NCBI RefSeq assembly: GCF_023509015.1
Contig: NZ_CP094975.1
Location: 2,799,501 to 2,863,500, forward strand
Direction of reading: 5' to 3'
From: Pseudomonas abieticivorans
GTDB lineage: Bacteria; Pseudomonadota; Gammaproteobacteria; Pseudomonadales; Pseudomonadaceae
Length of the DNA: 64,000 nucleotides
The position numbers and the translations under genes were made by a program. This document shows, one piece after another, positions 43,888 through 54,366 of this stretch; the first letter of the stretch is position 1, and the number at the start of each line of letters is the position of its first letter. The notes beneath the pieces were generated by a model, which had not been told where the DNA came from, ran no database searches, and saw only the letters and a program-made list of their open reading frames with translations.

Positions 43888-44520
43888 ATGCGCGCCATGC
43901 AAATATCCTCTGATCACCCGCTGCTGTTACGCATTGTCGATGACTTGGCCGAACACGGCTGGTCGCAGCAGGATCTCTTCCTGCCCAATGCTCTGACCGC
44001 GCAACTGGCTGCAGAGTGCCGTCGGCGTTCGGCCGAGGGCGAACTTGCGCCCGCTGCCGTGGGCCGCGGCCCGGCCCAGGAGATCCGCGAAGGCATTCGC
44101 GGCGACCACATCCAGTGGCTGGAAGAGGGCGATTCGGAGCCCAGTGACTGCTACATGCAGATGATGGACAGCCTGCGCGAAGCTCTCAACCGCGGGCTGT
44201 TCCTGGGCCTGGAAGAGTTCGAGTGCCATTTTGCGCTGTACCCCCCTGGCGCGTTTTACCGCAAGCATGTCGACCGTTTCCGTGATGATGACCGGCGCAT
44301 GGTGTCGGTCGTGCTGTACCTCAACGATGACTGGCTGGCGGAGCAGGGCGGGCAGTTGCGCATGTACTTGGCCGGCGAGCGTGAGCACGACGTGCTGCCC
44401 AGCGGTGGTTGCCTGGTGGTGTTCCTGTCGGGCGAGGTGCCCCACGAGGTGCTGCCGGCCCAGCGTGACCGTCTTTCTTTGACTGGTTGGTTCCGCCGCC
44501 GTGGCGAAGGGCCTTTTTGA
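43888..44520 (+). CDS. 2-oxoglutarate/Fe(II)-dependent oxygenase (prolyl-4-hydroxylase-like)
   Basis: About 210 aa. The HxD iron ligands are in YRKHVDRF, the second His in VPHEVLP, and the 2-oxoglutarate Arg in RDRLSLTGWFRR, in the P4Hc order. LYPPGAFYRKH and VVLYLNDDWLAEQGGQLRMY are core strands. Three candidate starts (43879, 43888, 43897) have no strong ribosome site; I chose the middle one. It may hydroxylate a protein or small molecule. The next gene begins just 2 nt after its stop. Confidence 0.82.
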   Translation: MRAMQISSDHPLLLRIVDDLAEHGWSQQDLFLPNALTAQLAAECRRRSAEGELAPAAVGRGPAQEIREGIRGDHIQWLEEGDSEPSDCYMQMMDSLREALNRGLFLGLEEFECHFALYPPGAFYRKHVDRFRDDDRRMVSVVLYLNDDWLAEQGGQLRMYLAGEREHDVLPSGGCLVVFLSGEVPHEVLPAQRDRLSLTGWFRRRGEGPF

Positions 44521-44521
44521 T

Positions 44522-45010
44522 ATGCACAAGATTCTGGTGAGCCGCTGCCTGCTGGGCCATCGCGTACGTTACGACGGCGGTGCCAGCGGGCCTTTCGATC
44601 AACTGGCGGTGTGGTTGGCCGAAGGCCGCGTCGTGGGCCTGTGCCCGGAAGTGGCGGGCGGGCTGCCCACCCCCAGGCCGGCGGCGGAGATCCCTGGTGG
44701 GCAGGGCGCCGAGGTGCTCGACGGCCAGGCCCGGGTGCTGACCGAAACCGGCGAAGACGTGAGCCCCGAGTTCCTCCACGGCGCACACTTGGCGCTGGAA
44801 CAGGTGCGCCTGCACGGCATCCGCATTGCCGTGCTCAAGGCCAATAGCCCGTCGTGCGGCAACCTGCTGACCTACGACGGCACCTTCAGTGGGGTAAAAG
44901 TCGCTGGCGAGGGGGTTACTGCCGCTTTGCTCAAGCGCCATGGCGTGCAAGTGTTCAGCGAGCTGGAACTGGCCGAGGCCGCGCGGGCTCTGGCGAATTT
45001 GCCGGCGTAA
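44522..45010 (+). CDS. DUF523 / TudS-like iron-sulfur protein
   Basis: 162 aa. Three conserved cysteines (SRCLLG, Cys9; GLCPEVAGGLPTPRP, Cys41; NSPSCGN, Cys112) match the DUF523 pattern. TudS, a DUF523 member first found in a soil metagenome and in Pseudomonas, uses these to hold a [4Fe-4S] cluster and remove sulfur from thiouracil. All three cysteines are present, so a desulfidase role is possible. It is coupled to the oxygenase gene (ATG 2 nt after TGA). Confidence 0.82.
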   Translation: MHKILVSRCLLGHRVRYDGGASGPFDQLAVWLAEGRVVGLCPEVAGGLPTPRPAAEIPGGQGAEVLDGQARVLTETGEDVSPEFLHGAHLALEQVRLHGIRIAVLKANSPSCGNLLTYDGTFSGVKVAGEGVTAALLKRHGVQVFSELELAEAARALANLPA

Positions 45011-45098
45011 CCTGCGCACCTGTCGGTTTCTTCATGGTCTATGGTGAAAGGCGTATGGGACTATTCCTGCCTTGATCGACATGCCACTGGAGAAAACA

Positions 45099-45536
45099 AT
45101 GCAAAGTCTATTTTCGCGTGCTGCCGTTGCCGGATTGCTGATGGGTGTCTCGCTGTTCGCTGCCGCCGAGGGCATGCCTACCAGCGAAGCCCCGGCTGGC
45201 GCCAAGGTGTACATCGTTTCGCCCAAGGACGGCGACACCGTCGACAAGACCTTCACCGTCAAATTCGGCATCGAGGGCATGAAGCTGGCGCCTGCCGGTG
45301 ACGCTACCCCCAACACCGGCCATCACCACCTGCTGGTGGACGTGACCGAGCAGCCGCCAGCCGGCGTGCCGCTGCCCGTCACCGATCATATCCTGCATTT
45401 CGGCAAGGCCCAGACTGAAACCCAGCTGACCCTGGCGCCGGGCAAGCACACGCTGCAGTTGCTGTTGGGTGACAAGTACCACGTGCCGTTCAAGCCGACC
45501 GTGGAGTCGGAGAAGATTACGGTGACGGTAAAATAA
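45099..45536 (+). CDS. DUF4399 periplasmic protein
   Basis: 145 aa. A signal peptide (MQSLFSRAAVAGLLMGVSLF, cleavage after FAAA-EG) precedes a beta-sandwich with VYIVSPKDGDTVDKTFTVKF and the His-rich NTGHHHLLVD, typical of DUF4399. The His cluster could bind copper or another metal. ATG 45099 has GGAG 7 nt upstream. A strong bidirectional terminator follows. Confidence 0.83.
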   Translation: MQSLFSRAAVAGLLMGVSLFAAAEGMPTSEAPAGAKVYIVSPKDGDTVDKTFTVKFGIEGMKLAPAGDATPNTGHHHLLVDVTEQPPAGVPLPVTDHILHFGKAQTETQLTLAPGKHTLQLLLGDKYHVPFKPTVESEKITVTVK

Positions 45537-45541
45537 CCAGG

Positions 45542-45578
45542 CATGAAAAAGGGGCGACCCAGTCGCCCCTTTTTCATG
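45542..45578. terminator. Bidirectional terminator
   Basis: CATGAAAAAGGGGCGAC and GTCGCCCCTTTTTCATG form a 17-bp perfect stem with a 3-nt loop and A/T flanks. It ends both the DUF4399 gene and serA. Confidence 0.95.
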
Positions 45579-45591
45579 TCACGCAAAAAGC

Positions 45592-46821
45592 TTAGAACAA
45601 CACGCGGCTACGGATCGTACCCTTGATGTGCTGCAGCTTCTCTTGCGCCAGGTCCGAGTACTCGGCGTCTACGTCGATGACCACGTAGCCGACTTTCTCG
45701 TTGGTTTGCAGGAACTGACCGGAAATGTTGATGCCGTTTTCAGCGAAGACCTTGTTGATCTCGCTCAGCACGCCCGGGATGTTCTCGTGGATGTGCAGCA
45801 GGCGGTGCTTGCCTGGGTGAGCCGGCAGGGCCACTTCAGGGAAGTTGACCGACGATACGGACGTACCGTTGTCGCTGTACTTGACCAGCTTCTCGGCCAC
45901 TTCCAGGCCAATGTTGGCCTGGGCTTCGGCGGTGGAGCCACCGATGTGCGGGGTCAGGATCACGTTGTCCAGGCCACGCAGCGGGCTTTCGAAGATGTCG
46001 TCGTTGGAGCGTGGCTCTACCGGGAACACATCGATGGCGGCGCCGATCAGGTGCTGGTCCTTGATCGCGTCGGCCAGGGCGTCCAGCTCGACCACGGTGC
46101 CACGGGCAGCGTTGATCAGGATGGCGCCTTTTTTCATCGCGCGGATTTGCTGCTCGCCCATCATCCACTGGGTTTCAGCGGTTTCTGGTACGTGCAGGGA
46201 CACGATGTCGGCCATGCCCAGCAGGTCGTTCAGGCTACCCACTTGCGTGGCGTTGCCCAGCGGCAGTTTGGTCAGGGTGTCGTAGAAGAACACCTGCATG
46301 CCCAGGCCTTCGGCCAGGACCGACAACTGGGTGCCGATGGAGCCGTAACCGATGATGCCGAGCTTTTTGCCACGGATCTCGAAGGAGTTGGCCGCGCTCT
46401 TGATCCAGCCACCGCGGTGGCAGGAAGCGTTCTTCTCGGGAATGCCGCGCAGCAGCAGGATGGCCTCGGCCAGCACCAGTTCGGCTACCGAACGGGTGTT
46501 GGAGTAAGGCGCGTTGAACACGGCGATACCGCGTTCGCGGGCTGCGTTCAGGTCAACCTGGTTGGTGCCGATGCAGAAACAGCCGACAGCGACCAGTTTT
46601 TTCGCGCAATCGAAGAGCTCTTCGGTCAGTTGCGTGCGCGAGCGAATACCGATGAAGTGGGCATCGGCGATCTTTTCCTTCAGCTCGGCTTCCGGCAGAG
46701 ACTTGGTATGGTACTCAATGCTGGTGTACCCGGCGGCCTTGAGGACGTCCACGGCGGATTGGTGGACGCCTTCGAGAAGAAGGAACTTGATCTTGCTCTT
46801 ATCGAGAGAAGTCTTGCTCAT
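45592..46821 (-). CDS. serA: D-3-phosphoglycerate dehydrogenase SerA
   Basis: 409-aa enzyme for the first step of serine synthesis. NAD-binding GKKLGIIGYGSIGTQLSVLA, the substrate Arg in INAARGTVVELDALADAI, catalytic Glu region FPVEPRSND and His in LTPHIGGSTAEAQ are present. A C-terminal ACT domain (HRLLHIHENIPGVLSEINKV) gives serine inhibition. Divergent from the D-2-hydroxyglutarate dehydrogenase gene, whose product recycles the 2-hydroxyglutarate that SerA makes. Length equals the E. coli type. Confidence 0.97.
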   Translation of the reverse strand: MSKTSLDKSKIKFLLLEGVHQSAVDVLKAAGYTSIEYHTKSLPEAELKEKIADAHFIGIRSRTQLTEELFDCAKKLVAVGCFCIGTNQVDLNAARERGIAVFNAPYSNTRSVAELVLAEAILLLRGIPEKNASCHRGGWIKSAANSFEIRGKKLGIIGYGSIGTQLSVLAEGLGMQVFFYDTLTKLPLGNATQVGSLNDLLGMADIVSLHVPETAETQWMMGEQQIRAMKKGAILINAARGTVVELDALADAIKDQHLIGAAIDVFPVEPRSNDDIFESPLRGLDNVILTPHIGGSTAEAQANIGLEVAEKLVKYSDNGTSVSSVNFPEVALPAHPGKHRLLHIHENIPGVLSEINKVFAENGINISGQFLQTNEKVGYVVIDVDAEYSDLAQEKLQHIKGTIRSRVLF

Positions 46822-46899
46822 CTGCGTAAACCTGTGTCCCGGAGAAAAATGGCAGGGGTGATGTAGCTGTCCCAGATCGGCCCGAAAGCACGATTAGCG

Positions 46900-46926
46900 G
46901 GGGGCGTATGCTAGCATATGCACCCC
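46900..46926. promoter_or_regulatory. Imperfect palindrome between serA and D2HGDH genes
   Basis: GGGGCGTATGCT facing AGCATATGCACCCC overlaps -10-like TATGCT words for both directions. It could let one regulator control both divergent genes. Confidence 0.4.
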
Positions 46927-46994
46927 TTGATAAGCCCATCCCTGGCACGTGAAGTGTGTTCAGGGTGACTATGAATAGTTCGAGAGTTCTGTCG

Positions 46995-48389
46995 ATGACC
47001 AATCCTGCCCTGATAGATGAGCTGAAGACCCTGGTTGAACCTGGCAAGGTTCTGACCGACGCCGACTCCCTGGAAGCTTACGGCAAGGATTGGACCAAGC
47101 ATTTCGCGCCTGCGCCCAGCGCCATCGTGTTCCCCAAGACCATCGAGCAGGTCCAGGCCATTGTGCGCTGGGCCAACAGCCATCAGGTCGCGCTGGTGCC
47201 GTCGGGCGGCCGCACCGGGCTTTCCGCCGCAGCCGTTGCCGCCAATGGCGAAGTAGTGGTGTCGTTCGACTATATGAACAAGCTGGGCGAAGTGGATACC
47301 GTTGATCGGACCGTGGTGTGCCAGCCGGGCGTGGTCACCAAGCAACTGCAGAGCCTGGCCGAAGAGCACAACCTCTACTACCCGGTAGATTTCGCCTCAT
47401 CGGGTTCCAGCCAGATTGGCGGCAACATCGGCACCAATGCCGGCGGGATCAAGGTGATTCGCTACGGCATGACCCGCAACTGGGTGGCCGGTATGAAGGT
47501 CGTCACCGGCAAGGGTGACGTACTGGAACTGAACAAGGACCTGATCAAGAACGCCACGGGCTACGACCTGCGTCAGTTGTTCATCGGCGCCGAGGGCACC
47601 CTGGGCTTCGTGGTCGAGGCCACCATGCGCCTGGACCGCGCACCTAAAAACCTCACGGCGATGGTACTGGGTACCACGGACTTCGACGCGATCATGCCGG
47701 TATTGCACGCGTTCCAGAGCAAATTGGACCTGACCGCGTTCGAATTTTTCTCTGACAAGGCCCTGGCCAAGGTCATGGGCCGTGGCGATGTGCCTGCGCC
47801 GTTCGAGTCCGATTGCCCGTTCTACGCCCTGCTGGAATTCGAGGCCACCACCGAAGAAGTTGCCAACGATGCGCTGGCTACCTTCGAGCACTGCGTGGAG
47901 CAGGGCTGGGTGGTCGATGGCGTGATGAGCCAGAGCGAACAGCAACTGCAAAACCTGTGGAAGCTGCGCGAGTACATCTCCGAGACCATCTCCCACTGGA
48001 CGCCGTACAAGAACGACATTTCGGTAACCGTGTCGAAAGTGCCGGCATTCCTCAAGGAAATCGACGAGATCGTCGGCAAACACTATCCAGACTTCGAAAT
48101 CGTCTGGTTCGGCCACATCGGCGACGGCAACCTGCACCTGAACATCCTCAAGCCGGAAAACCTGAGCAAGGACGAGTTCTTCGCCAAGTGCGCTACCGTG
48201 AACAAGTGGGTGTTCGAGACCGTGCAGAAGTACAACGGCTCGATCTCGGCCGAGCACGGTGTGGGCATGACCAAGCGCGACTACCTGACCTACAGCCGCT
48301 CCCCGGTGGAAATCGAATACATGAAAGCCATGAAGGCCGTGTTCGACCCTAACGGCATCATGAACCCAGGCAAAATCTTCGCGGTTTGA
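46995..48389 (+). CDS. D-2-hydroxyglutarate dehydrogenase (FAD-linked, GlcD-type)
   Basis: 464-aa FAD-linked oxidase. The FAD-binding PCMH domain has VALVPSGGRTGLSAAAVAAN, SSGSSQIGGNIGTNAGGIKV and NATGYDLRQLFIGAEGTLGF; the C-terminal half has WFGHIGDGNLHLNILKPE and SAEHGVGMTKRDY. In P. stutzeri and P. aeruginosa the serA-adjacent gene oxidises D-2-hydroxyglutarate, driving SerA forward. ATG 46995 gives the expected length of 464; an ATG at 46971 with AGGG upstream is possible. Glycolate oxidase activity is the alternative. Confidence 0.88.
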   Translation: MTNPALIDELKTLVEPGKVLTDADSLEAYGKDWTKHFAPAPSAIVFPKTIEQVQAIVRWANSHQVALVPSGGRTGLSAAAVAANGEVVVSFDYMNKLGEVDTVDRTVVCQPGVVTKQLQSLAEEHNLYYPVDFASSGSSQIGGNIGTNAGGIKVIRYGMTRNWVAGMKVVTGKGDVLELNKDLIKNATGYDLRQLFIGAEGTLGFVVEATMRLDRAPKNLTAMVLGTTDFDAIMPVLHAFQSKLDLTAFEFFSDKALAKVMGRGDVPAPFESDCPFYALLEFEATTEEVANDALATFEHCVEQGWVVDGVMSQSEQQLQNLWKLREYISETISHWTPYKNDISVTVSKVPAFLKEIDEIVGKHYPDFEIVWFGHIGDGNLHLNILKPENLSKDEFFAKCATVNKWVFETVQKYNGSISAEHGVGMTKRDYLTYSRSPVEIEYMKAMKAVFDPNGIMNPGKIFAV

Positions 48390-48403
48390 ACAGGAGTGGG
48401 GCA

Positions 48404-49069
48404 ATGAGCTATCAGCACCAGTATGTCGACGGTACCCGCATCCACTTCCCGGTGGGCAAGGTGGTGTGCATCGGGCGCAACTATGCCGAGCACGCCAAGG
48501 AACTGAACAACCCGGTGCCTACCGAGCCATTGTTGTTCATCAAGCCGGGCAGCTGCGTGGTGCCGCTGCAGGGTGGTTTCAAGATCCCCACCGACCGTGG
48601 CTCGGTGCATTACGAGGCGGAAATCGCCGTGCTGCTGGGCAAGCCATTGTCCGCCCGGCCTAGCGAGGAAGAAGTGCTGGACGCGATTTCCGGCTTTGCC
48701 CCGGCCCTGGACCTGACCTTGCGTGACGTGCAGGCCAAGCTCAAGGAAAAGGGCCTGCCGTGGGAAATCGCCAAGTCGTTCGACGGCGCCTGCGTGATCG
48801 CGCCATTCGTATCGGCCAGCACCTTCGCCGACCTCACCGACATCGACATTCGCCTGACCATCAACGGTGAAGTGCGCCAGGACGGCAACAGCAACCTGAT
48901 GCTCAACCCGATCGTGCCGATGATCCAGCACATGGCGGCTAATTTCGCGCTGCAGGCCGGCGACGTGATCATGACCGGCACCCCCGCCGGCGTGGGCCCG
49001 TTGAACCCGGGTGACGAGTTGGTGCTGGAGCTGCCAGGCACCAGCAGTTTCAGCGGCAACGTGCTCTGA
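48404..49069 (+). CDS. Fumarylacetoacetate hydrolase-family protein (YcgM-like)
   Basis: 221 aa. VVCIGRNYAEHAKELNNPVP, GSVHYEAEIAVLLGKPL (metal-binding Glu residues), FAPALDLTLRDVQ and DVIMTGTPAGVGPLNPGDEL are the FAH core motifs. ATG 48404 has AGGAG upstream and lies 14 nt after the D2HGDH stop, so they form one operon. It resembles FAHD1/YcgM acylpyruvate or oxaloacetate hydrolases. A terminator follows. Confidence 0.9.
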   Translation: MSYQHQYVDGTRIHFPVGKVVCIGRNYAEHAKELNNPVPTEPLLFIKPGSCVVPLQGGFKIPTDRGSVHYEAEIAVLLGKPLSARPSEEEVLDAISGFAPALDLTLRDVQAKLKEKGLPWEIAKSFDGACVIAPFVSASTFADLTDIDIRLTINGEVRQDGNSNLMLNPIVPMIQHMAANFALQAGDVIMTGTPAGVGPLNPGDELVLELPGTSSFSGNVL

Positions 49070-49077
49070 GCCAAACG

Positions 49078-49104
49078 CCGCCCGCAGCGATGCGGGCGGT
49101 TTTT
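49078..49104 (+). terminator. Rho-independent terminator
   Basis: CCGCCCGCA, loop GCGA, TGCGGGCGG, then five T. Confidence 0.93.
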
Positions 49105-49183
49105 CCTGCCGTTTGTCGTTTTTTTCACATGTCATTCGGATAATGACATGCCTCGAATGCCGCACAACTCCAGGAAGTCATCA

Positions 49184-50101
49184 ATGGCCCGCAACCCCCT
49201 GCCCGCAAAAAACCCGTCACCGCGTTTCTACCGACGTTGGTACCTGTGGTTATTGCTGGCGGTAGTCGCCTACGTGGTGCTGGCCTTGCTGCATTGGGAC
49301 GATCGCGCGCGCATCTGGGTGTCCGAGGCCGGTCGTTCGCCTGCCGAGCGAGCGGCCAACGTGTGGTTGCCGGATTACCACGCCGTGATCGACGGCAAGC
49401 TGCTGCCTGGCATGGAAAAAGACGAAGCGTCCGACCTCAGCTACAACCCGCGCACCAAGACCCTGTTCTCGGTGATGGGCAAGAACCCCTTTCTGGTTGA
49501 ATTGAGCCTGGACGGCGACGTGCTGCGCAAAATGCCGCTCAATGGCTGGTCCAACCCTGAAGGCGTGGCGGTACTGGAGGGCAATCACCTGGCCATCGTC
49601 GATGAGCGCCAGCACTTCATCACCATCGTCACGGTGACCCCGGACACTCGCGAGCTGAACATCGCCGACTTCCCCAAGTTCGACCTGGGCCCTTCGGCCA
49701 ACCAGAACAAAGCCTTCGAAGGTATCGCCTGGGATCCGCGCCACCAGCAGTTGTTGCTGGGCGAAGAACGGCCAGCGGCACTGTTCTCCTGGAAAACCGA
49801 CGGCAATGGCCAGTTGCAGGGTGACAAGGTCAAGCTGGATAGCAAAGCCTTGGACATCCGCAACCTGTCGGCCCTGGACATAGACCCGCGCACTGGCAAC
49901 CTGCTGGTGCTGTCAGCCGACTCGCACATGCTGCTGGAACTGGACGGCAAGGGTGAGCAGGTCAGCTTCATGGCCCTGGTGGGCGGCCTCAATGGCCTGA
50001 AAAACACCATTCCGCGGGCTGAAGGCGTGGCAGTGGATGAGGCGGGCACCCTTTATATGGTCAGCGAGCCGAACCTGTTTTACAAATTTACCAAGCAGTA
50101 A
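49184..50101 (+). CDS. SdiA-regulated domain protein (YjiK-like), membrane anchored
   Basis: 305 aa. One N-terminal helix (LWLLLAVVAYVVLALLHW) anchors a beta-propeller-like domain with repeated blocks: ASDLSYNPRTKTLFSVMGKN, WSNPEGVAVLEGNHLAIVDE, NKAFEGIAWDPRHQQLLLGE and PRAEGVAVDEAGTLYMVSEP. This is the SdiA-regulated family, of unknown binding target, expected in the periplasm. ATG 49184 has CAGGAAG upstream. A REP element follows. Confidence 0.85.
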   Translation: MARNPLPAKNPSPRFYRRWYLWLLLAVVAYVVLALLHWDDRARIWVSEAGRSPAERAANVWLPDYHAVIDGKLLPGMEKDEASDLSYNPRTKTLFSVMGKNPFLVELSLDGDVLRKMPLNGWSNPEGVAVLEGNHLAIVDERQHFITIVTVTPDTRELNIADFPKFDLGPSANQNKAFEGIAWDPRHQQLLLGEERPAALFSWKTDGNGQLQGDKVKLDSKALDIRNLSALDIDPRTGNLLVLSADSHMLLELDGKGEQVSFMALVGGLNGLKNTIPRAEGVAVDEAGTLYMVSEPNLFYKFTKQ

Positions 50102-50102
50102 T

Positions 50103-50150
50103 CGGTTCGCGGATGTAACGCTGCGTAGGGGCGGATTGATCCGCGAACCG
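50103..50150. repeat. REP-like palindrome
   Basis: cggttcgcggatgtaacgct opposite ggcggattgatccgcgaacc, between convergent SdiA-regulated and rpiA genes. One arm is more diverged than in other copies. Confidence 0.8.
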
Positions 50151-50157
50151 GCCAACG

Positions 50158-50829
50158 CTATTTGCGCAGGGTTTTCACACCTTCCGAAGTCCCCAGCAGC
50201 AGCAAGTCCGCCGGCCGCGCCGCGAACAAGCCATTGGTCACCACGCCGACGATTGCGTTGATCTGGGTTTCCAGCGCCACCGGGTCAGTGATCTGCATGT
50301 TGAACACGTCCAGGATGATGTTGCCGTTGTCGGTCAACACACCCTCGCGGTACACCGGGTCGCCGCCCAGTTTCACCAGCTCGCGGGCCACGTGGCTGCG
50401 GGCCATGGGGATCACTTCGACCGGCAGTGGGAAGGCGCCCAGTACCGGTACCAGCTTGCTGGCGTCGGCAATGCAGATGAAGGTCTTGGCCACGGCAGCG
50501 ACGATTTTTTCGCGAGTCAGGGCTGCGCCGCCGCCCTTGATCAGGTTCAGGTGCTCGTCGCTCTCGTCGGCGCCGTCCACGTAGAACTCCAGGTCGCTGA
50601 CGGTGTTCAGTTCGTAAACGGGAATGCCGTGGCCTTTCAGGCGTGCGGCGGTCGCTTCGGAGCTGGCAACGGCGCCGTCGAAGGCGCCCTTGTGTTGGGC
50701 CAGGGCGTCGATGAAGCAGTTGGCGGTCGAACCGGTGCCAACGCCCACGACGCTTTTGTCGTCAAGCTTGGGCAGAATGAAATCGACAGCGGCCTGGGCG
50801 ACTGCTTGTTTGAGTTGGTCCTGGGTCAT
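50158..50829 (-). CDS. rpiA: Ribose-5-phosphate isomerase A
   Basis: 223 aa. Motifs [36 protein letters not shown] with LTREK, and [20 protein letters not shown] are those of RpiA; the catalytic Glu and Lys are in DGADE and [11 protein letters not shown]. It interconverts ribose-5-phosphate and ribulose-5-phosphate. ATG 50829 has GGAG upstream; the longer reading adds 14 unrelated residues. Divergent from ilvA. Confidence 0.97.
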   Translation of the reverse strand: MTQDQLKQAVAQAAVDFILPKLDDKSVVGVGTGSTANCFIDALAQHKGAFDGAVASSEATAARLKGHGIPVYELNTVSDLEFYVDGADESDEHLNLIKGGGAALTREKIVAAVAKTFICIADASKLVPVLGAFPLPVEVIPMARSHVARELVKLGGDPVYREGVLTDNGNIILDVFNMQITDPVALETQINAIVGVVTNGLFAARPADLLLLGTSEGVKTLRK

Positions 50830-50974
50830 GCGGGCTCCGAAGCGGGCACAAGGTGTGGAAAAGGCGCCCATTATAGCCCGACGGCAAGGGGAAACCGTGG
50901 CTTTAGTGTGGTCGTTGGCCGGAACGCTGGGTTAGACTCGCAGGCCTTGCCCCATTCGCCAGTGATGCTTTCCG

Positions 50975-52489
<1,515 letters not shown>

Positions 52490-52532
52490 GCTACGCTCTA
52501 AGGCATCGACACACGCCTGAGGAGGCTTGCCC

Positions 52533-52982
52533 ATGGAAACGCTGTCTGTCCTGAAGATGCTGCACGGCATCGCCACGGTGCTGCTGATCGGCAGCGTCGG
52601 CGCCGTGCTGTTCCAGACCTGGCGTGGCTACAAGGCGGGCAACAAGAGCGCCTTCGCCCAAACCCTGCAGCGCCCCTGGCTGTACGCCTGGTTGCTGATG
52701 GGCTTGAGTGTGCTGAGTTTCCCGTTTACCGGCTGGTGGATGATGCATACCGTGGGCTGGCCGCTGGGGCAGACCTGGCTGCTGGCGGGCTCTGTGCTGT
52801 ACCTGGTGGGGGTAATCGGCTGGCTGGTGTTGGTGCGCCGCACCAATCGCTGGCGGTTGGCGGTGGCTGATCACAACGAGGTGCAGGTGGTGCGCCAGCG
52901 CAAGTTCAGCGTGGTGTTTGCGGGGATTTCGCTGGTGGTGCTGGTGGCGATTCTTGTCCTGATGATCACCAAGCCGGCGTGA
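52533..52982 (+). CDS. DUF2269 inner-membrane protein
   Basis: 149 aa with four membrane helices (LHGIATVLLIGSVGAVLFQT, PWLYAWLLMGLSVLSFPFTG, TWLLAGSVLYLVGVIGWLVL, FAGISLVVLVAILVLMITKP). DUF2269 members have this layout and unknown role. GAGGAGG ribosome site before ATG 52533. A REP doublet lies just after the stop. Confidence 0.82.
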   Translation: METLSVLKMLHGIATVLLIGSVGAVLFQTWRGYKAGNKSAFAQTLQRPWLYAWLLMGLSVLSFPFTGWWMMHTVGWPLGQTWLLAGSVLYLVGVIGWLVLVRRTNRWRLAVADHNEVQVVRQRKFSVVFAGISLVVLVAILVLMITKPA

Positions 52983-52991
52983 CCATTCCCT

Positions 52992-53059
52992 TTGGGAGCA
53001 CAGCTTGCTGGCGATGGCGATCGTGACGGCGCCATCGCCGGCAAGCCTTGCTCCCACAC
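52992..53059. repeat. REP-type palindromic pair (second family)
   Basis: tgggagcacagcttgctggc and gccggcaagccttgctccca form the outer arms, with GATGGC...GCCATC inside. It belongs to the same class as 4113-4181 rather than the GCGGAT class. Confidence 0.85.
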
Positions 53060-53066
53060 AACTACC

Positions 53067-53723
53067 TCAATCGCGCAGGGACATGACCTTCCAGCCACGG
53101 CGCATCGCTTCGGCGTGCAGGTTCTGGTCCGGGTCCACGGCCACCGGGTGGGTCACCTTCTCCAGCAGCGGCAAATCGTTCATCGAGTCGCTGTAGAAGT
53201 AGCTGTCTTGCAGGCTAAAGCCATTCTCTTCCAGCCAACGGTTCAGGCGCGTCACCTTGCCTTCGCGAAAGCACGGTACGTCGGTGCTGCGGCCGGTGTA
53301 ACGGCCGTCGGCCATTTCGCATTCGGTGGCCAGCAGGGTATCGACGCCCAGGCGCGTGGCGATGGGGCCGGTGACGAAGCGGTTGGTGGCGGTGATGATC
53401 AGTAGCTTGTCGCCGGCGGCGCGGTGCTGGTCCAGCAGGGCCAGGGCCTTGGGCAGGATGATCGGCTCCACGCAATCACGCATGAAATCGCGGTGCCATT
53501 CGGCCAACTGGTCCATCTCGGTGGTGGCCAGGATTTCCAGGCTGAAGTTCAGGTAATCGTTCAAGTTCAGCTTGCCGGCCAGGTAATCCTGGTAGAAAGC
53601 ATCGTTGCGGTTCTTGTATTCCACGGCGTCGAGGATGCCGCGTTCGCACAGGTAATCGCCCCAGGCATGGTCGCTGTCGCCACCAAGCAGGGTGTTGTCG
53701 AGGTCGAATAAGGCCAGGCGCAT
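53067..53723 (-). CDS. HAD-superfamily phosphatase, probable histidinol-phosphatase
   Basis: 218-aa HAD-IB hydrolase. Motif I is [16 protein letters not shown] (Asp7, Asp9), motif [10 protein letters not shown], motif III Lys in [11 protein letters not shown] and motif [17 protein letters not shown]. From memory the P. aeruginosa gene at this place (PA0335, next to rppH-ptsP) supplies histidinol-phosphate phosphatase, closing the histidine route. Phosphoserine phosphatase-like activity is the alternative. Divergent from rppH. Confidence 0.85.
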   Translation of the reverse strand: MRLALFDLDNTLLGGDSDHAWGDYLCERGILDAVEYKNRNDAFYQDYLAGKLNLNDYLNFSLEILATTEMDQLAEWHRDFMRDCVEPIILPKALALLDQHRAAGDKLLIITATNRFVTGPIATRLGVDTLLATECEMADGRYTGRSTDVPCFREGKVTRLNRWLEENGFSLQDSYFYSDSMNDLPLLEKVTHPVAVDPDQNLHAEAMRRGWKVMSLRD

Positions 53724-53864
53724 TGAATTTACTCGCAGAAAAACTGGAAAAGGCCCACAGAATACGGACTTTTCATATCAGTGCACATAAGGTATGCAGG
53801 CTCGTTGCCGCCTTCACGATCTTTGTGGAACAATGCGGTGACATGCGTTTGCGAGGTTGTTGCC

Positions 53865-54344
53865 GTGATCGACCCCGATGGTTTCCGCCCCAATGTCGGC
53901 ATCATTCTCACCAATGATGCCGGACAGGTGCTATGGGCTCGGCGTATCAATCAAGATGCCTGGCAGTTTCCACAGGGGGGGATCAACCCCCAGGAAACGC
54001 CGGAAGACGCCTTGTACCGCGAGTTGAATGAAGAAGTGGGCCTGGAGCGGCACGATGTTGAAATTCTTGCCTGCACCCGTGGCTGGTTGCGTTATCGTTT
54101 ACCCCAACGCCTGGTACGTACCCACAGCCAACCGCTGTGCATCGGCCAGAAGCAGAAGTGGTTCCTCTTGCGCCTGGTTTCCAACGAACAGCGCGTGAGG
54201 ATGGATTTGACCGGTAAACCGGAATTCGATGGCTGGCGCTGGGTCAGCTATTGGTATCCGCTGGGCCAGGTGGTGACATTCAAGCGCGAGGTGTATCGCC
54301 GCGCTCTCAAAGAGCTTGCCCCGCGCTTACTTTCGCGCGACTGA
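53865..54344 (+). CDS. rppH: RNA pyrophosphohydrolase RppH
   Basis: 159 aa. The Nudix box [23 protein letters not shown] spans residues 38-60 with the metal-binding Glu residues. [20 protein letters not shown] and QWFLLRL-type [14 protein letters not shown] match RppH. It removes pyrophosphate from mRNA 5' ends to start decay. GTG 53865 is the start, with GAGG 8 nt upstream; this gives the usual N-terminus. ptsP follows after 22 nt. Confidence 0.95.
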   Translation: MIDPDGFRPNVGIILTNDAGQVLWARRINQDAWQFPQGGINPQETPEDALYRELNEEVGLERHDVEILACTRGWLRYRLPQRLVRTHSQPLCIGQKQKWFLLRLVSNEQRVRMDLTGKPEFDGWRWVSYWYPLGQVVTFKREVYRRALKELAPRLLSRD

Positions 54345-54366
54345 CGACGGAGTTCGACCCCGAGCC

